Counted from the first letter of the stretch, positions 23,555-31,750 are shown. The stretch: DNA of 32,953 nucleotides from Lysobacter sp. Root916 (GCF_001429785.1 NZ_LMJF01000013.1:157041-189993); one strand, 5' to 3'. Notes: generated by a model from the sequence alone, not told the origin. Made by a program: numbers and translations.

Positions 23555-23908
23555 ATGAACATCTTCAAGGTCTTTACCCTGGAAGCCGCCCACCGGCTGC
23601 CGAACGTGCCGGAAGGCCATAAATGCGCGCGCCTGCACGGCCATTCGTTCCGGGTCGAGGTCCATCTGGACGGCGAACTTGGCGAGCACAGCGGCTGGGT
23701 GATGGACTTCAGCGACGTCAAAAAGGCGTTCCAGCCGCTGTACGACCAGCTCGACCACCACTACCTCAACGACATCCCCGGTCTGGACAACCCGACCAGC
23801 GAGCGGCTGGCGATCTGGATCTGGGAACGCCTGAAGCCGGCGCTGCCGCTGCTGAGCGAGATCGTGGTCCACGAGACCTGCACCTCCGGCTGCCGCTACC
23901 GCGGCTGA
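23555..23908 (+). CDS. queD: 6-carboxytetrahydropterin synthase QueD
   Basis: A 117-residue enzyme of the pyruvoyl-tetrahydropterin synthase fold that makes 6-carboxy-tetrahydropterin from dihydroneopterin triphosphate, an early step of queuosine synthesis. Zinc ligands are seen in EAAHRLPN and LHGHSF, and the catalytic Cys precedes the latter in KCARLHGHS. The DHHYLNDI and [11 protein letters not shown] motifs match E. coli QueD closely. The ATG at 23555 fits the family start; a TTG at 23537 is less likely. It is monocistronic between two terminators. Confidence 0.95.
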   Translation: MNIFKVFTLEAAHRLPNVPEGHKCARLHGHSFRVEVHLDGELGEHSGWVMDFSDVKKAFQPLYDQLDHHYLNDIPGLDNPTSERLAIWIWERLKPALPLLSEIVVHETCTSGCRYRG

Positions 23909-23918
23909 GCCCCGCCCG

Positions 23919-23941
23919 AGCGGCCGAGCCCGCCGCTTTTT
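23919..23941 (+). terminator. Probable terminator of queD
   Basis: AGCGGC (23919-23924) pairs with GCCGCT (23932-23937), followed by four further T, starting 10 bases after the stop. The stem is short but GC-rich. Confidence 0.55.
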
Positions 23942-24059
23942 CGTCATCGCGCGGTCATCGCCGCGGCCGATCCTGGGCCGCGCCCGACCGCCACTCACCC
24001 TGTAAGTGGTTGATTGCAAAGACCGCATGAACGGTCGGCAACCGCTGGTCGGTTCGATG

Positions 24060-24088
24060 TTGCAACGCAACAAAAGCCGGATTATGCT
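24060..24088 (+). promoter_or_regulatory. Candidate phasin promoter
   Basis: TTGCAA (24060-24065) and TATGCT (24083-24088), each 4 of 6 to consensus, are 17 bases apart, 59 bases before the phasin ATG. The small palindrome GTTGC-AAC-GCAAC (24059-24071) overlaps the -35 element and could be an operator; which regulator would bind it is not clear. Confidence 0.45.
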
Positions 24089-24147
24089 GCACCGCACAAT
24101 CCGGGCATTCCCCCGGCCCGGACCACCCGAATCTCTAGGAGCACGCC

Positions 24148-24549
24148 ATGTACCAGCAGTTCAACGAGCAGTTCGCCGCCGCGACGCGTCAGTTCGCTGA
24201 CACGGCCGCTCAGGTCAACCGTCTGACCCTCGACAACGCCGAGGCCGTGTTCGGCCTGCAGCTGGCCGCGATCGAAGAGCGCGTCAACGCCACCTTCGCC
24301 TTCTTCGGCGAAGCCGCCGAAGCCCGCGACTTCGACAGCCTCAAGACCCTGTGGCCGAAGGCCGCGCAGGTCGCCCGCGAGAACGTCGAGCGCGCCGTCA
24401 GCACCGGCCAGGAAGTCTTCGGCCGCACCCTGAAGGCCAACGAAGCCATCGGCGAGCTGACCAAGTCGCAGATCGAGTCGGCCGCCAAGACCACCCAGGC
24501 CAACGTCGAGAAGGCCGCCAAGGCCGCGACCAAGGTCGCCGCCAAGTAA
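24148..24549 (+). CDS. Phasin family protein
   Basis: A 133-residue, almost wholly helical, Ala/Glu-rich protein of the phasin family, which coats polyhydroxyalkanoate granules. Evidence: NEQFAAATRQFADTAAQVNRL at the start, LEN/EAVFGLQLAAIEERVNATFAF, SLKTLWPKAAQVARENVERA, and a C-terminal Lys/Ala repeat (KAAKAATKVAAK) that resembles histone-like PhaF tails. AGGAG eight bases before the ATG fixes the start. Its own promoter and a strong terminator make it monocistronic. No PHA synthase or depolymerase is in this window, so it may serve PHA granules made elsewhere or another role, as phasin-like proteins do in some hosts. Confidence 0.88.
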   Translation: MYQQFNEQFAAATRQFADTAAQVNRLTLDNAEAVFGLQLAAIEERVNATFAFFGEAAEARDFDSLKTLWPKAAQVARENVERAVSTGQEVFGRTLKANEAIGELTKSQIESAAKTTQANVEKAAKAATKVAAK

Positions 24550-24591
24550 TTCGCAAGGTCTCTCTCCTCGTCGTACCCCCGACGGACACGA

Positions 24592-24621
24592 AACCCGGTA
24601 GCGCCAGCTACCGGGTTTTTT
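24592..24621 (+). terminator. Intrinsic terminator of the phasin gene
   Basis: AACCCGGTAGC (24592-24602) and GCTACCGGGTT (24607-24617) form a perfect 11-bp stem with a GCCA loop followed by a further four T, 42 bases after the stop. Confidence 0.92.
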
Positions 24622-24812
24622 GTTGGGCGCGATTTAGTACCCACGGGACAAGACGGACACCCGACAGATGTCTATCTGCATACGGTTGACGCCACCCTAT
24701 GCGCGGGCGAGTCGCCGCCATTGGTCCACCTTCCTTAGCTTCCAATGCCAGGCGAATAAGCCCGCGCCTGCGCGATAACATCTTTGGTGAAGGATGCGCC
24801 TAGGAGGCGAGA

Positions 24813-25520
24813 ATGGAGACGGAAGGAACCGAGTTGAATGCGGCGACAGCGTCGCGGCCGACGCACCCTAGTCCGCTGACCTTCGCGTGGCTCTACCAAC
24901 GCGTGCAGGGCTATCTCATCGAAAGCCAACGAGGAACCCCGACCAAGCTTGAGCGGCGGTCTTTCTGGTTCGGCATCGGCATGGCAGGCATCGGGCTCGG
25001 GGCCGCGGCGCTTCAACACTGGATCCAGCCGGTGGTGGCGTTCTGGATCGCACTCGTTTGCGTAGTCGCTGAAGTAGTCGGGTTGGCGGTATCCGTAGTG
25101 TTGACGCTCAAACGCGAGCTACCGCAATTTTCGCGTCCACGCGAAACGCATGCGGCCGAAATGGATTTGGAATTCGACATATGGCAAGGCGCCGTGGCCG
25201 ACCTCAAACGCTTCCCTACCCCGGAGCGGGAGGCGCGTCTACGTTTCGCAACGGCACTACGAAATAGCATGAATGACCGAATGGGGCTGTTGTTCGGCGG
25301 TATTCAGCGGTTGGGTATTTTTCCGGTGCTGGTCGCGCTTTATCTGCAATTTCGCGACTGGAAGTGGGGCGACTGGGCTGGCGCGTTCGACGTCAATCTC
25401 GTAGCGGGCTTTTTTATCTTACTGATGTTGCTTCTGTATGCGGGCGGATGGTTGCTGGTCGGTCTGCGTATCCGATTGGATACCTACGTGAACCTGTTGG
25501 AGGACTCGCTGCAGGAGTAG
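24813..25520 (+). CDS. Orphan four-helix membrane protein of unknown function
   Basis: I do not recognise this 235-residue protein. Hydrophobic pairs lie at about residues 50-70 and 75-97, then at about 160-180 and 195-217. Between the pairs is a soluble, charged segment (about 98-155) with EMDLEFDIWQGAVADLKRFPTP. The pair-loop-pair layout suggests a pseudo-duplicated membrane domain. AGGAGG six bases before the ATG at 24813 gives a strong start. By hand count, 60-base blocks at 25261 and 25381 have 48% and 47% GC, far below neighbouring genes, which suggests recent transfer or relaxed selection. It is convergent with the efflux operon. Confidence 0.72.
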   Translation: METEGTELNAATASRPTHPSPLTFAWLYQRVQGYLIESQRGTPTKLERRSFWFGIGMAGIGLGAAALQHWIQPVVAFWIALVCVVAEVVGLAVSVVLTLKRELPQFSRPRETHAAEMDLEFDIWQGAVADLKRFPTPEREARLRFATALRNSMNDRMGLLFGGIQRLGIFPVLVALYLQFRDWKWGDWAGAFDVNLVAGFFILLMLLLYAGGWLLVGLRIRLDTYVNLLEDSLQE

Positions 25521-25624
25521 ATGGTGGATCAAGCGATCGACTCCTGGAGAGCAACCGGAATCGAACAGTCGCCGTCGTCGGGGTTCGCGGCCGGGGCTTA
25601 TGGCCGAAGGAAATCCTTGCGGAA

Positions 25625-25640
25625 CGCCGCTCCTACAGGG
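25625..25640 (-). repeat. Half REP-like element
   Basis: On the minus strand this reads TCCCTGTAGGAGCGGCG, the head of a REP-like unit related to the one at 11999-12027, but the second arm is missing. It lies in the 231-base gap between the orphan membrane gene and the efflux operon; apart from the terminator at 25710 nothing else is visible there. Confidence 0.5.
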
Positions 25641-25709
25641 AGAAGCGTCGCCCACAAGAGATACGAAGCGGACGCGTGGACGTAACGTCGTGGCGGCTGC
25701 CCAAAGAAG

Positions 25710-25733
25710 AGCCCGCCGTTCGGCGGGCTTTTC
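25710..25733. terminator. Bidirectional terminator between efflux operon and orphan gene
   Basis: AGCCCGCCG (25710-25718), TT, CGGCGGGCT (25721-25729) form a 9-bp stem with a T-rich tail on the minus strand (CTTCTTT) and TTTTC on the plus strand. It lies 19 bases after the RND pump stop and can end transcription from both sides. Confidence 0.8.
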
Positions 25734-25751
25734 GGTAACAGCGGATCCGGA

Positions 25752-28700
25752 TCAGACCGCAGGTTTGGCCGCCGGAGGCTCATCGTCGTGACGCACGATC
25801 TTCGGCGCCTCGTCGAGCTTGTCGCCCAGCAGGCGACGCACCACCACGTAGAACACCGGAATCAGCAGCACGCCCAGGAAGGTCGCGAAGACCATGCCGC
25901 CGATCACGCCCGTACCGATCGCGTGCCGCGAGTTGGCGCCCGCGCCGGACGAAATGGCTAGCGGGATCACGCCCATGATGAAGGCGAACGAGGTCATCAG
26001 GATCGGACGGAAACGCAGCTTGCAGGCCTCGATGGTCGCCTCGCGCAGCGTCTTGCCCGCCTGGCGCTGCTCGATCGCGAACTCCACGATCAGGATCGCG
26101 TTCTTCGCCGCCAGGCCGATCACCGTGATCAGGCCGATCTTGAAGTAGATGTCGTTGGGCAGACCGCGCAGCAGCGAGAACACCACCGCGCCGAGCACGC
26201 CCAGCGGCACCACCAGCAGCACCGCCACCGGCACCGACCAACTCTCGTACAGGGCGGCCAAGCACAGGAACACCACCAGGATCGACAGCGCCATCAGCAT
26301 CGGCGCCTGATTGCCCGACAGGATTTCCTGGTAGGACTGACCGGTCCAGTCGTAGCCGAAGCCTTCCGGCAGATCGTTGTCGACGATCGCCTGCATCGCG
26401 TTCATGGCCTCGCCCGAGCTATGCCCCGGCGCCTGCGAACCCACGATCTCGACCGCCGAATAACCGTTGTAGCGGGTCAGCGACGGCGAGGCCATGATCC
26501 ACTTGCTGTGGACCACGTTGGTCAGCGGGATCATCGCGTTGGTGGTGCGGTCGGCCGCGCTGCCGTCGACGTTGGTCGCCGCCGACGGGTTGGGCGTGTA
26601 GAACCGGGCCAAGGCTTCCGGACCGGTGCGGTACTGCGCATCGGCCTGCATGGTCACGCGCTTGATGCGGCCGTTGTCGACGAAGTCGTTGACGTACACC
26701 GGCGCCAGCATCAGCTGGATCGAGCTGTAGATGTCGTTCACCGACAGGCCCATCGCCTGCGCCTGCACACGGTCGACGTCGAGCTTGAGCTGCGGCGAGT
26801 CTTCCTGCGTGTTCGGGCGCACGCCGACCAGCGCCTGGTTCTTGCCTGCGTTGCCGAGCAGGATGTTGCGGGCCTCGGTCAGCGCCTCGCGACCCTTGCC
26901 GCCGCGGTCCTGCAGGTACATGTCGAAGCCGCCGAACGAGCCCAGGCCGCTGACGGTGGGCAGGTTGATCACGAAGATCTGGGCGTCGCGGATGCCGCTC
27001 AGGGTGCCGTAGGTGGTCTGGATGAAGGTGCTCGCGTCGACCTTGCGCTCGTCCCAGGGCTTCAGGCGGATGAAGGCCATGCCCATGTTCTCGCCCTGGC
27101 CGACGAAGCTGAAGCCGGCCACTTCCATCATGCCGTCGTAGCCTTCCTGCTTCTCCAGGGCCTTGCGCATGTCGTCGAACACGGCCTGGGTGCGGCGCAT
27201 GGTCGCGCCCGGCGGCAACTGCACCAACGCCAGCGCGTAGCCCTGGTCTTCTTCCGGCAGGAAGCTGCCCGGCAACTTGGTGAACAGGAAGCCGCACAGC
27301 ACCGCCAGCGCCACGAACACCGCCATCCAGCGCGGCGCATGCTTGACCGCGCTGCCGATGTGGCCGACGTAGGTGTTGGCGACCTTGTTGTAGACCGTGT
27401 TGAAGCCGCGGAAGACGAAGTTCGACTTGTGGTGCTCGGTGGGCTTGAGCATGGTCGCGCACAGCGCCGGGGTGAAGCCCAGGGCGAGGAACGCGGAGAA
27501 GCCCATCGCCATGGCGATGGTGATGGCGAACTGCTTGTAGATCTCGCCGGCCGAACCGCCCTGGAAGGCGCTGGGGATGAACACCGCCGCCAGCACCACC
27601 GTGATCGCGATGACCGCGCCGCTGATCTGGCTCATCGCCTTGATCGTGGCCTGGCGGGCGTTGAGGCCCTCCTCGGTCATGATGCGTTCGACGTTCTCGA
27701 TCACCACGATCGCGTCGTCGACCACGATGCCGATCGCCAGCACCATGCCGAACAGGCTGAGCTGGTTGATGGTGAACCCGAGGATATACATGCCCAGGAA
27801 GGTGCCCATCAAGGCGATCGGGATCACCAGAGTCGGGATCAGGGTGGCGCGCAGGTTCTGCAGGAAGATCAGCATCACCAGGAACACCAGCGCGATCGCC
27901 TCGAGCAGGGTCTTGACGACCTCCTCCACCGAGATCCGCACGAAGGTCGAGGTGTCGTAGGGCGAGAACCACTTCACGCCCTGCGGGAAGCTGGTCTGCA
28001 GCTCGTCCATGCGCTTGCGCACCGCCTCGGCCACGCCCAGGGCGTTGGCGCCGGGGCTGAGCAGCACGGCGAAGGCGCCGGTCGGGGCGCCGTTCCAGCG
28101 CGCCTCGAAGCCGTAGGACTGCGCACCGATCTTGATCCGGGCGACGTCCTTCAGGCGCACCGTGGTGCCGTCGGCGTTGGCGCGCAGGATGATGTTGCCG
28201 AACTCCTCGGGCGTGCTGAAACGGCCCTCGGCCGAGACCGTGGCGGTATAGGCCTGTTCCTTCGGCGAGGGCTCGGCGCCGATCGAACCGGCGGCGAACT
28301 GCACGTTCTGGCCGCGCACCGAGTTCAGCACCTGGGTGGCCGAGAGGCCGTAACCCTGCAGCTGTTCGGGGTTGAGCCAGATGTTCATGGCATATTCGCT
28401 GCCGAACTGCTGGGTGCTGCCCACGCCGGGCACGCGCGCGATCTGGTCGAGCACGCGCGAACCGATCATGTCGCTGAGCGCGTTGGTGTCCACGCCCGGA
28501 TTTTCCGAGCGCAGCGCGACCACCATCAGGAAGTTCGAATTCGACTTGGCCACCACCACGCCCTGCCGGGTCACTTCCTCCGGCAGTCGCGGCGTCGCCA
28601 GCGCCACCTTGTTCTGGACCTGGACCTGGGCGATGTCGGGATCGGTGCCCGGCGCGAAGGTCAGGGTGATCGAGGAGCCGCCCGAGGCGCTGGACGAGGA

Positions 28701-28937
28701 GCTGAAGTAATCGAGGTTGTCGATACCGGTCAGCTGCTGCTCGATCACCTGAGTGACCGCGCCCTCGGCGGTTTCGGCGCTGGCGCCGGGATAGCTGGCC
28801 GAGATCCCCACCTGAGGCGGGGCGATGTTGGGATAGGACTCGACGCCGAGATTGAAGATCGCGAGCACGCCGCCCAGCGTGATCAGGATCGCGATGACCC
28901 AGGCGAAGACCGGGTGATTGATGAAGAATCTGGACAT
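25752..28937 (-). CDS. RND multidrug efflux pump, inner-membrane subunit (AcrB/MexB type)
   Basis: A 1061-residue hydrophobe/amphiphile efflux-1 transporter that uses the proton gradient to drive drugs from the periplasm or membrane through an outer-membrane channel. It begins MSRFFINHPVFAWVIAI. The proton-relay aspartates D407 and D408 occur in GIVVDDAIVVIENVERIM, at the same numbers as in AcrB, with the partner Lys in AAKNAILIVEFA (K945). Two large periplasmic loops follow helices 1 and 7, as expected. Length is usual for the family. It starts 16 bases after the adaptor gene. No outer-membrane factor gene follows; a bidirectional terminator lies directly downstream. Substrates cannot be told from sequence alone. 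Confidence 0.96.
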   Translation of the reverse strand: MSRFFINHPVFAWVIAILITLGGVLAIFNLGVESYPNIAPPQVGISASYPGASAETAEGAVTQVIEQQLTGIDNLDYFSSSSSASGGSSITLTFAPGTDPDIAQVQVQNKVALATPRLPEEVTRQGVVVAKSNSNFLMVVALRSENPGVDTNALSDMIGSRVLDQIARVPGVGSTQQFGSEYAMNIWLNPEQLQGYGLSATQVLNSVRGQNVQFAAGSIGAEPSPKEQAYTATVSAEGRFSTPEEFGNIILRANADGTTVRLKDVARIKIGAQSYGFEARWNGAPTGAFAVLLSPGANALGVAEAVRKRMDELQTSFPQGVKWFSPYDTSTFVRISVEEVVKTLLEAIALVFLVMLIFLQNLRATLIPTLVIPIALMGTFLGMYILGFTINQLSLFGMVLAIGIVVDDAIVVIENVERIMTEEGLNARQATIKAMSQISGAVIAITVVLAAVFIPSAFQGGSAGEIYKQFAITIAMAMGFSAFLALGFTPALCATMLKPTEHHKSNFVFRGFNTVYNKVANTYVGHIGSAVKHAPRWMAVFVALAVLCGFLFTKLPGSFLPEEDQGYALALVQLPPGATMRRTQAVFDDMRKALEKQEGYDGMMEVAGFSFVGQGENMGMAFIRLKPWDERKVDASTFIQTTYGTLSGIRDAQIFVINLPTVSGLGSFGGFDMYLQDRGGKGREALTEARNILLGNAGKNQALVGVRPNTQEDSPQLKLDVDRVQAQAMGLSVNDIYSSIQLMLAPVYVNDFVDNGRIKRVTMQADAQYRTGPEALARFYTPNPSAATNVDGSAADRTTNAMIPLTNVVHSKWIMASPSLTRYNGYSAVEIVGSQAPGHSSGEAMNAMQAIVDNDLPEGFGYDWTGQSYQEILSGNQAPMLMALSILVVFLCLAALYESWSVPVAVLLVVPLGVLGAVVFSLLRGLPNDIYFKIGLITVIGLAAKNAILIVEFAIEQRQAGKTLREATIEACKLRFRPILMTSFAFIMGVIPLAISSGAGANSRHAIGTGVIGGMVFATFLGVLLIPVFYVVVRRLLGDKLDEAPKIVRHDDEPPAAKPAV

Positions 28938-28953
28938 GGCGTTCGCTCAGTCC

Positions 28954-30120
28954 TTATTTGGCGGCCGGCGCGGCGGCATCGGGCTTGCCCTTGGCGCCCT
29001 CGGGCTGCCACGGCGTGGCCTTGGCCGCCTCGCCCGGAACGGCGCGCTGGATGCCGGAAACCACGACCTGATCGCCCGCGGCCACGCCGCTGCTGATCAC
29101 CCAGTTGCCGCCCTGGCTGCGGTCGGCGGTCACGCCCTTGCGCGCGACCTTGCCGTCCGCGCCCACCACCAGCAGATAGGGACCGCCGGCGTCGCGCTGG
29201 AGCGCGGCCTGCGGCACCAGGAAGGCGTTGGCCTGATTGCCCAGAGTGGCCTTCAGGGTCACGTAGGTGCCGGGCAGCAGGGTCTTGTCCGGGTTCGGGA
29301 TGCGCGCGCGCAGCGCGATCGCGCCGGTGGCCGGATCGACCACGTCGCCGGAGAAATCCATCACGCCCGGGCGCTGATACACCGTGCCGTCGGGCAGCAC
29401 CACCTGGACCTGGGTTTCGCCCTGGGCCTGACCGGCCTGGGCGCGGCGGATCTGTTCCAGCTCGGACACGCTGAGCGAGAAGTTCACGTACAGCTGGTCG
29501 ATCTGATCGACCGTGGTCAGCAGGGTCGCAGTGCCCTGGCCGACCAACGCGCCCTCGGTGACCTGCTGCTTGCCGGCGCGGCCGTTGATCGGCGAGCGCA
29601 CGGTGGCGTAACCCAGGTTGATGCGCGCGTTGGCCAGCGCGGCCTCGGCCTGCTTCACCGCGGCCGAACCGCTGCGTTCGGCGGCGAGCGCGTTGTCGAG
29701 GTCGGAGCGGGAGATGAATTTCTCCGGCGCCAGGCGGCGCGCGCGATCGGCCGCGGCGCGCGCGTTGGCGTAGTTGGCTTCGGCCGAGGCCAGCGAGGCC
29801 TGGGCCTGGCTGACTTCGGCCTGCATCTGAGAGGGATCGATCTGGAACAGCACCTGGCCTTGGCTGACGTCGCTGCCTTCGGCGTACACGCGGCGCTGCA
29901 ATACGCCCGGTACGCGGGCGCGCACGTCGGCGCTGCGGTAAGCGGCCAGGCGGCCGACCAGATCCTTCTGCAGCGGCACGTTCGCCGGCTGCGCTTTGAT
30001 CACGCCCAGTTCCGGCGGCGGCGGCGCACCGCCGGCTTGTTCGTCGCCACCACCTCCGCAAGCGGAGAGTGCGAGGGCCAACGCGAAGGCCAGGGCCGCG
30101 GAGCGCGGGATCATGATCAT
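28954..30120 (-). CDS. RND efflux periplasmic adaptor (AcrA/MexA type lipoprotein)
   Basis: A 388-residue membrane-fusion protein that bridges the RND pump and outer-membrane channel. The signal peptide ends in a lipobox LSAC with lipidated C21, then a Gly-rich linker. Next come the first half of the lipoyl domain (ADVRARVPGVLQRRVYAEGS), the alpha-helical hairpin (about 100-165), the second lipoyl half (TVRSPINGRAG), the beta-barrel, and the membrane-proximal domain with VQVVLPDGT. The ATG at 30120 is preferred over that at 30114 because GGAG lies eight bases upstream. The C-terminus is a low-complexity Lys/Ala/Pro tail. It is the first gene of the efflux operon. Confidence 0.95.
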   Translation of the reverse strand: MIMIPRSAALAFALALALSACGGGGDEQAGGAPPPPELGVIKAQPANVPLQKDLVGRLAAYRSADVRARVPGVLQRRVYAEGSDVSQGQVLFQIDPSQMQAEVSQAQASLASAEANYANARAAADRARRLAPEKFISRSDLDNALAAERSGSAAVKQAEAALANARINLGYATVRSPINGRAGKQQVTEGALVGQGTATLLTTVDQIDQLYVNFSLSVSELEQIRRAQAGQAQGETQVQVVLPDGTVYQRPGVMDFSGDVVDPATGAIALRARIPNPDKTLLPGTYVTLKATLGNQANAFLVPQAALQRDAGGPYLLVVGADGKVARKGVTADRSQGGNWVISSGVAAGDQVVVSGIQRAVPGEAAKATPWQPEGAKGKPDAAAPAAK

Positions 30121-30172
30121 GGGAAAGACTCCGGTTCCATCGTTGTCTAGAGCGCGATCGCTCGGTGGTTGC

Positions 30173-30203
30173 CGCTAATTCCTATACTGAAAAGTCTAGC
30201 ATT
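30173..30203 (-). promoter_or_regulatory. Candidate operator upstream of the efflux operon
   Basis: An imperfect inverted repeat: ATTCCTATAC, six-base spacer TGAAAA, GTCTAGCATT (7 of 10 positions paired) lies 58-84 bases before the adaptor start, in a stretch richer in A/T than its surroundings. TATAGG on the minus strand within it could be a -10. A TetR-type repressor site is possible, but no regulator gene is adjacent. Apart from this and the hairpin after bioD nothing is seen in the 127-base gap. Confidence 0.3.
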
Positions 30204-30211
30204 CTGCTACT

Positions 30212-30241
30212 TGGCCCCACCCCCCATAAGTCACGGGGCCA
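30212..30241 (-). terminator. Hairpin after bioD, weak terminator candidate
   Basis: TGGCCCC (30212-30218) pairs with GGGGCCA (30235-30241), a 7-bp stem with a 16-base G/C-rich loop, starting six bases beyond the bioD stop. No T-run follows, so bioD transcripts may read on towards the efflux genes. Confidence 0.35.
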
Positions 30242-30247
30242 GCGCCG

Positions 30248-30919
30248 TCATGCCACCTCGAGCAAGTGCGAAAAACGGCTGGCGTCGGGTTCGGGGGCGT
30301 ACGGCAGGCGGCCCCAGCACGGTGCGGGCAGACGCTCACGCAGTAAACGGAAATTGTCATCGCGTCGGTCCATATGAGGGTCCATCTCATTGCCGATCCA
30401 GCCGACCAGGCGCAGGCCGTCGGCCTCGATCGCACGCGCAGTCAGGCGCGCATGGTTGATGCAGCCTAGCCGCATTCCGACCACCAACACCACCGCCGCG
30501 TCCAGTTCGCGCGCCAGCTCGGCCTGGTCCAGGCTCGCCGACAGCGGCGCCGCCCAGCCGCCGACGCCTTCGACCACCACCACCTCGGCCTGCGCGGCCA
30601 GGCGCGCGTGCGCGGCCAGCAGGGTCGGCAGCGCGATCTCGACGCCGTCGTCGGCCGCGGCCAGCTCCGGTGCCAGCGGTGCGCGCAAGGCATAGGGATT
30701 GATGTCCGCATAGGCGGGCGTGGGCGCGCTGGCCGCCTGCAACAGCAGCGCGTCTTCGTTGCGCAAACCCTCCGGCGTGAGCTCGCAACCGCTCGCGACC
30801 GGCTTCATGCCGACCGCGCGCAGCCCGCGCGCGCGCAGTGCGTGCAGCAGCGTGGCGCTGGCGACCGACTTGCCGATGCCGGTGTCGGTGCCGGTGACGA
30901 AATAACTGCGTGCGCTCAA
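30248..30919 (-). CDS. bioD: Dethiobiotin synthetase
   Basis: A 223-residue ATP-dependent carboxylase that forms the ureido ring of dethiobiotin from 7,8-diaminopelargonate, the next-to-last step of biotin synthesis. The P-loop GTDTGIGKS is at 10-18, catalytic K39 is in GMKPVASG, VVEGVGGW and the late WIGNEMDP motif are present. The start is a TTG at 30919 that overlaps the stop of the upstream channel gene as TTGA. GAAGGAAG seven bases upstream of it is a strong ribosome site. An ATG further upstream would add 12 residues absent from the family. Other bio genes are not in this window. Confidence 0.93.
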   Translation of the reverse strand: MSARSYFVTGTDTGIGKSVASATLLHALRARGLRAVGMKPVASGCELTPEGLRNEDALLLQAASAPTPAYADINPYALRAPLAPELAAADDGVEIALPTLLAAHARLAAQAEVVVVEGVGGWAAPLSASLDQAELARELDAAVVLVVGMRLGCINHARLTARAIEADGLRLVGWIGNEMDPHMDRRDDNFRLLRERLPAPCWGRLPYAPEPDASRFSHLLEVA

Positions 30920-31671
30920 GCGGCGGCTTCCTTCGATTGATGGGCCAACCATCGGCGATTGCGACGCACGGCGTAGGCCGGCATGACCGCGCCCAAGGCC
31001 GCGTACACCCATACCGGCAGCGCCGCGATCAGGCCCGGCGCGTTCTCGCCGGGCCAGGCCAGCGCCAGGCCGCTCAGCGCTAGGCTCAGCACGGCGGTGC
31101 CGGTGAGGATCCAGTGCAGGCCGATCTCGGTGCCGGTCTCGTAGCGCTCGGCCGCGGTCAAACCCAGTTTGTCGGCGCGTCGCAAGGCGTGCCGGTTGAG
31201 CTCGCACACGATCCACGACAGCAGGCCGAAGCCCACCGCGTAGACCATGAAGGCGGTCTGCAGGTCGGCGTTCCAATGCGCCGGGTCGATGCCCAACTCG
31301 CTCTTGACCCAGCCGCCGGTGAACATCGACATCGCGCTGGAGACCACCATGCGCAGCGGGTAGACGTAGATCATCACCACCAGCACCAGGGCCAGGCTGA
31401 GCACGTTGGAGCGCCCATCGTCGAGTCCGTAGCGTCGGCTCCAACGGTTGTGCGCGCCCCAGAACAAGGCGAGCAGCACGAAGCAGAACACGAAGGTCGG
31501 CACCCGCCGCAGCGCTTCGCGCAGTTCCGCCACGGTGTCGGGCAGTTCGTTGAACAGGATCACCAGCATCGTCAGCGAGAACGCGAACGCGGCGTCGACG
31601 AAACTTTCCAGCCGTGTCACCTGGTGGCCGCGTTCGCGGAAGGCGGGCATGGTCGAGCCTGACTCGGTCAT
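30916..31671 (-). CDS. TMEM175 / DUF1211 family potassium-channel-like protein
   Basis: A 251-residue membrane protein of the DUF1211 family, bacterial relatives of the lysosomal K+ channel TMEM175. The first-helix signature RLESFVDAAFAFSLTMLVI corresponds to the family's RxxxFSDAxFAIxxTLL, though the usual FSD is FVD here. Six hydrophobic segments follow. The ATG at 31671 is chosen since GAGG lies six bases upstream; the ATG at 31677 would have it directly adjacent. Its stop overlaps the TTG start of bioD (TTGA), an odd pairing with no obvious functional link. It is divergent from msrC with a 79-base gap. Channel activity is inferred from family. Confidence 0.85.
   Translation of the reverse strand: MTESGSTMPAFRERGHQVTRLESFVDAAFAFSLTMLVILFNELPDTVAELREALRRVPTFVFCFVLLALFWGAHNRWSRRYGLDDGRSNVLSLALVLVVMIYVYPLRMVVSSAMSMFTGGWVKSELGIDPAHWNADLQTAFMVYAVGFGLLSWIVCELNRHALRRADKLGLTAAERYETGTEIGLHWILTGTAVLSLALSGLALAWPGENAPGLIAALPVWVYAALGAVMPAYAVRRNRRWLAHQSKEAAA
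30927..30934 (-). promoter_or_regulatory. Ribosome site that fixes the TTG start of bioD
   Basis: GAAGGAAG on the minus strand lies seven bases before the TTG at 30919, inside the end of the channel gene. This strong site supports the unusual start codon. Confidence 0.75.
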
Positions 31672-31738
31672 CGGCATCCTCGGCGGCGGGCTTGGGGGGG
31701 CGGTATCCGGCCATGGTAATGCCCGGGCGTGCCGCTGC

Positions 31739-31744
31739 TACACT
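31739..31744 (+). promoter_or_regulatory. Candidate -10 element of msrC; possible leaderless start
   Basis: TACACT ends six bases before the msrC ATG at 31751, so transcription would begin at or next to the start codon. No Shine-Dalgarno is visible and no good -35 is seen. The gap to the divergent channel gene is only 79 bases. Confidence 0.45.
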
Positions 31745-31750
31745 CGCGGT

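Noticed and set aside
23962-23982. CGCGGCC-GATCCTG-GGCCGCG hairpin after queD as a terminator or small RNA
   Set aside because: It has no T-run and follows a better terminator at 23919-23941; such short GC palindromes are expected by chance here.
24664-24714. TTGACG (24686) and CAGAT-GTCT-ATCTG (24665-24678) as promoter/operator of the orphan membrane gene
   Set aside because: No -10 hexamer lies at 16-18 bases from TTGACG, and the palindrome has only 5-bp arms.
26421-29096. An 891-codon plus-strand frame opposite the RND pump
   Set aside because: It mirrors the strong codon bias of the pump gene, is His/Gln/Asp/Arg-rich and lacks membrane segments or motifs; not a gene.
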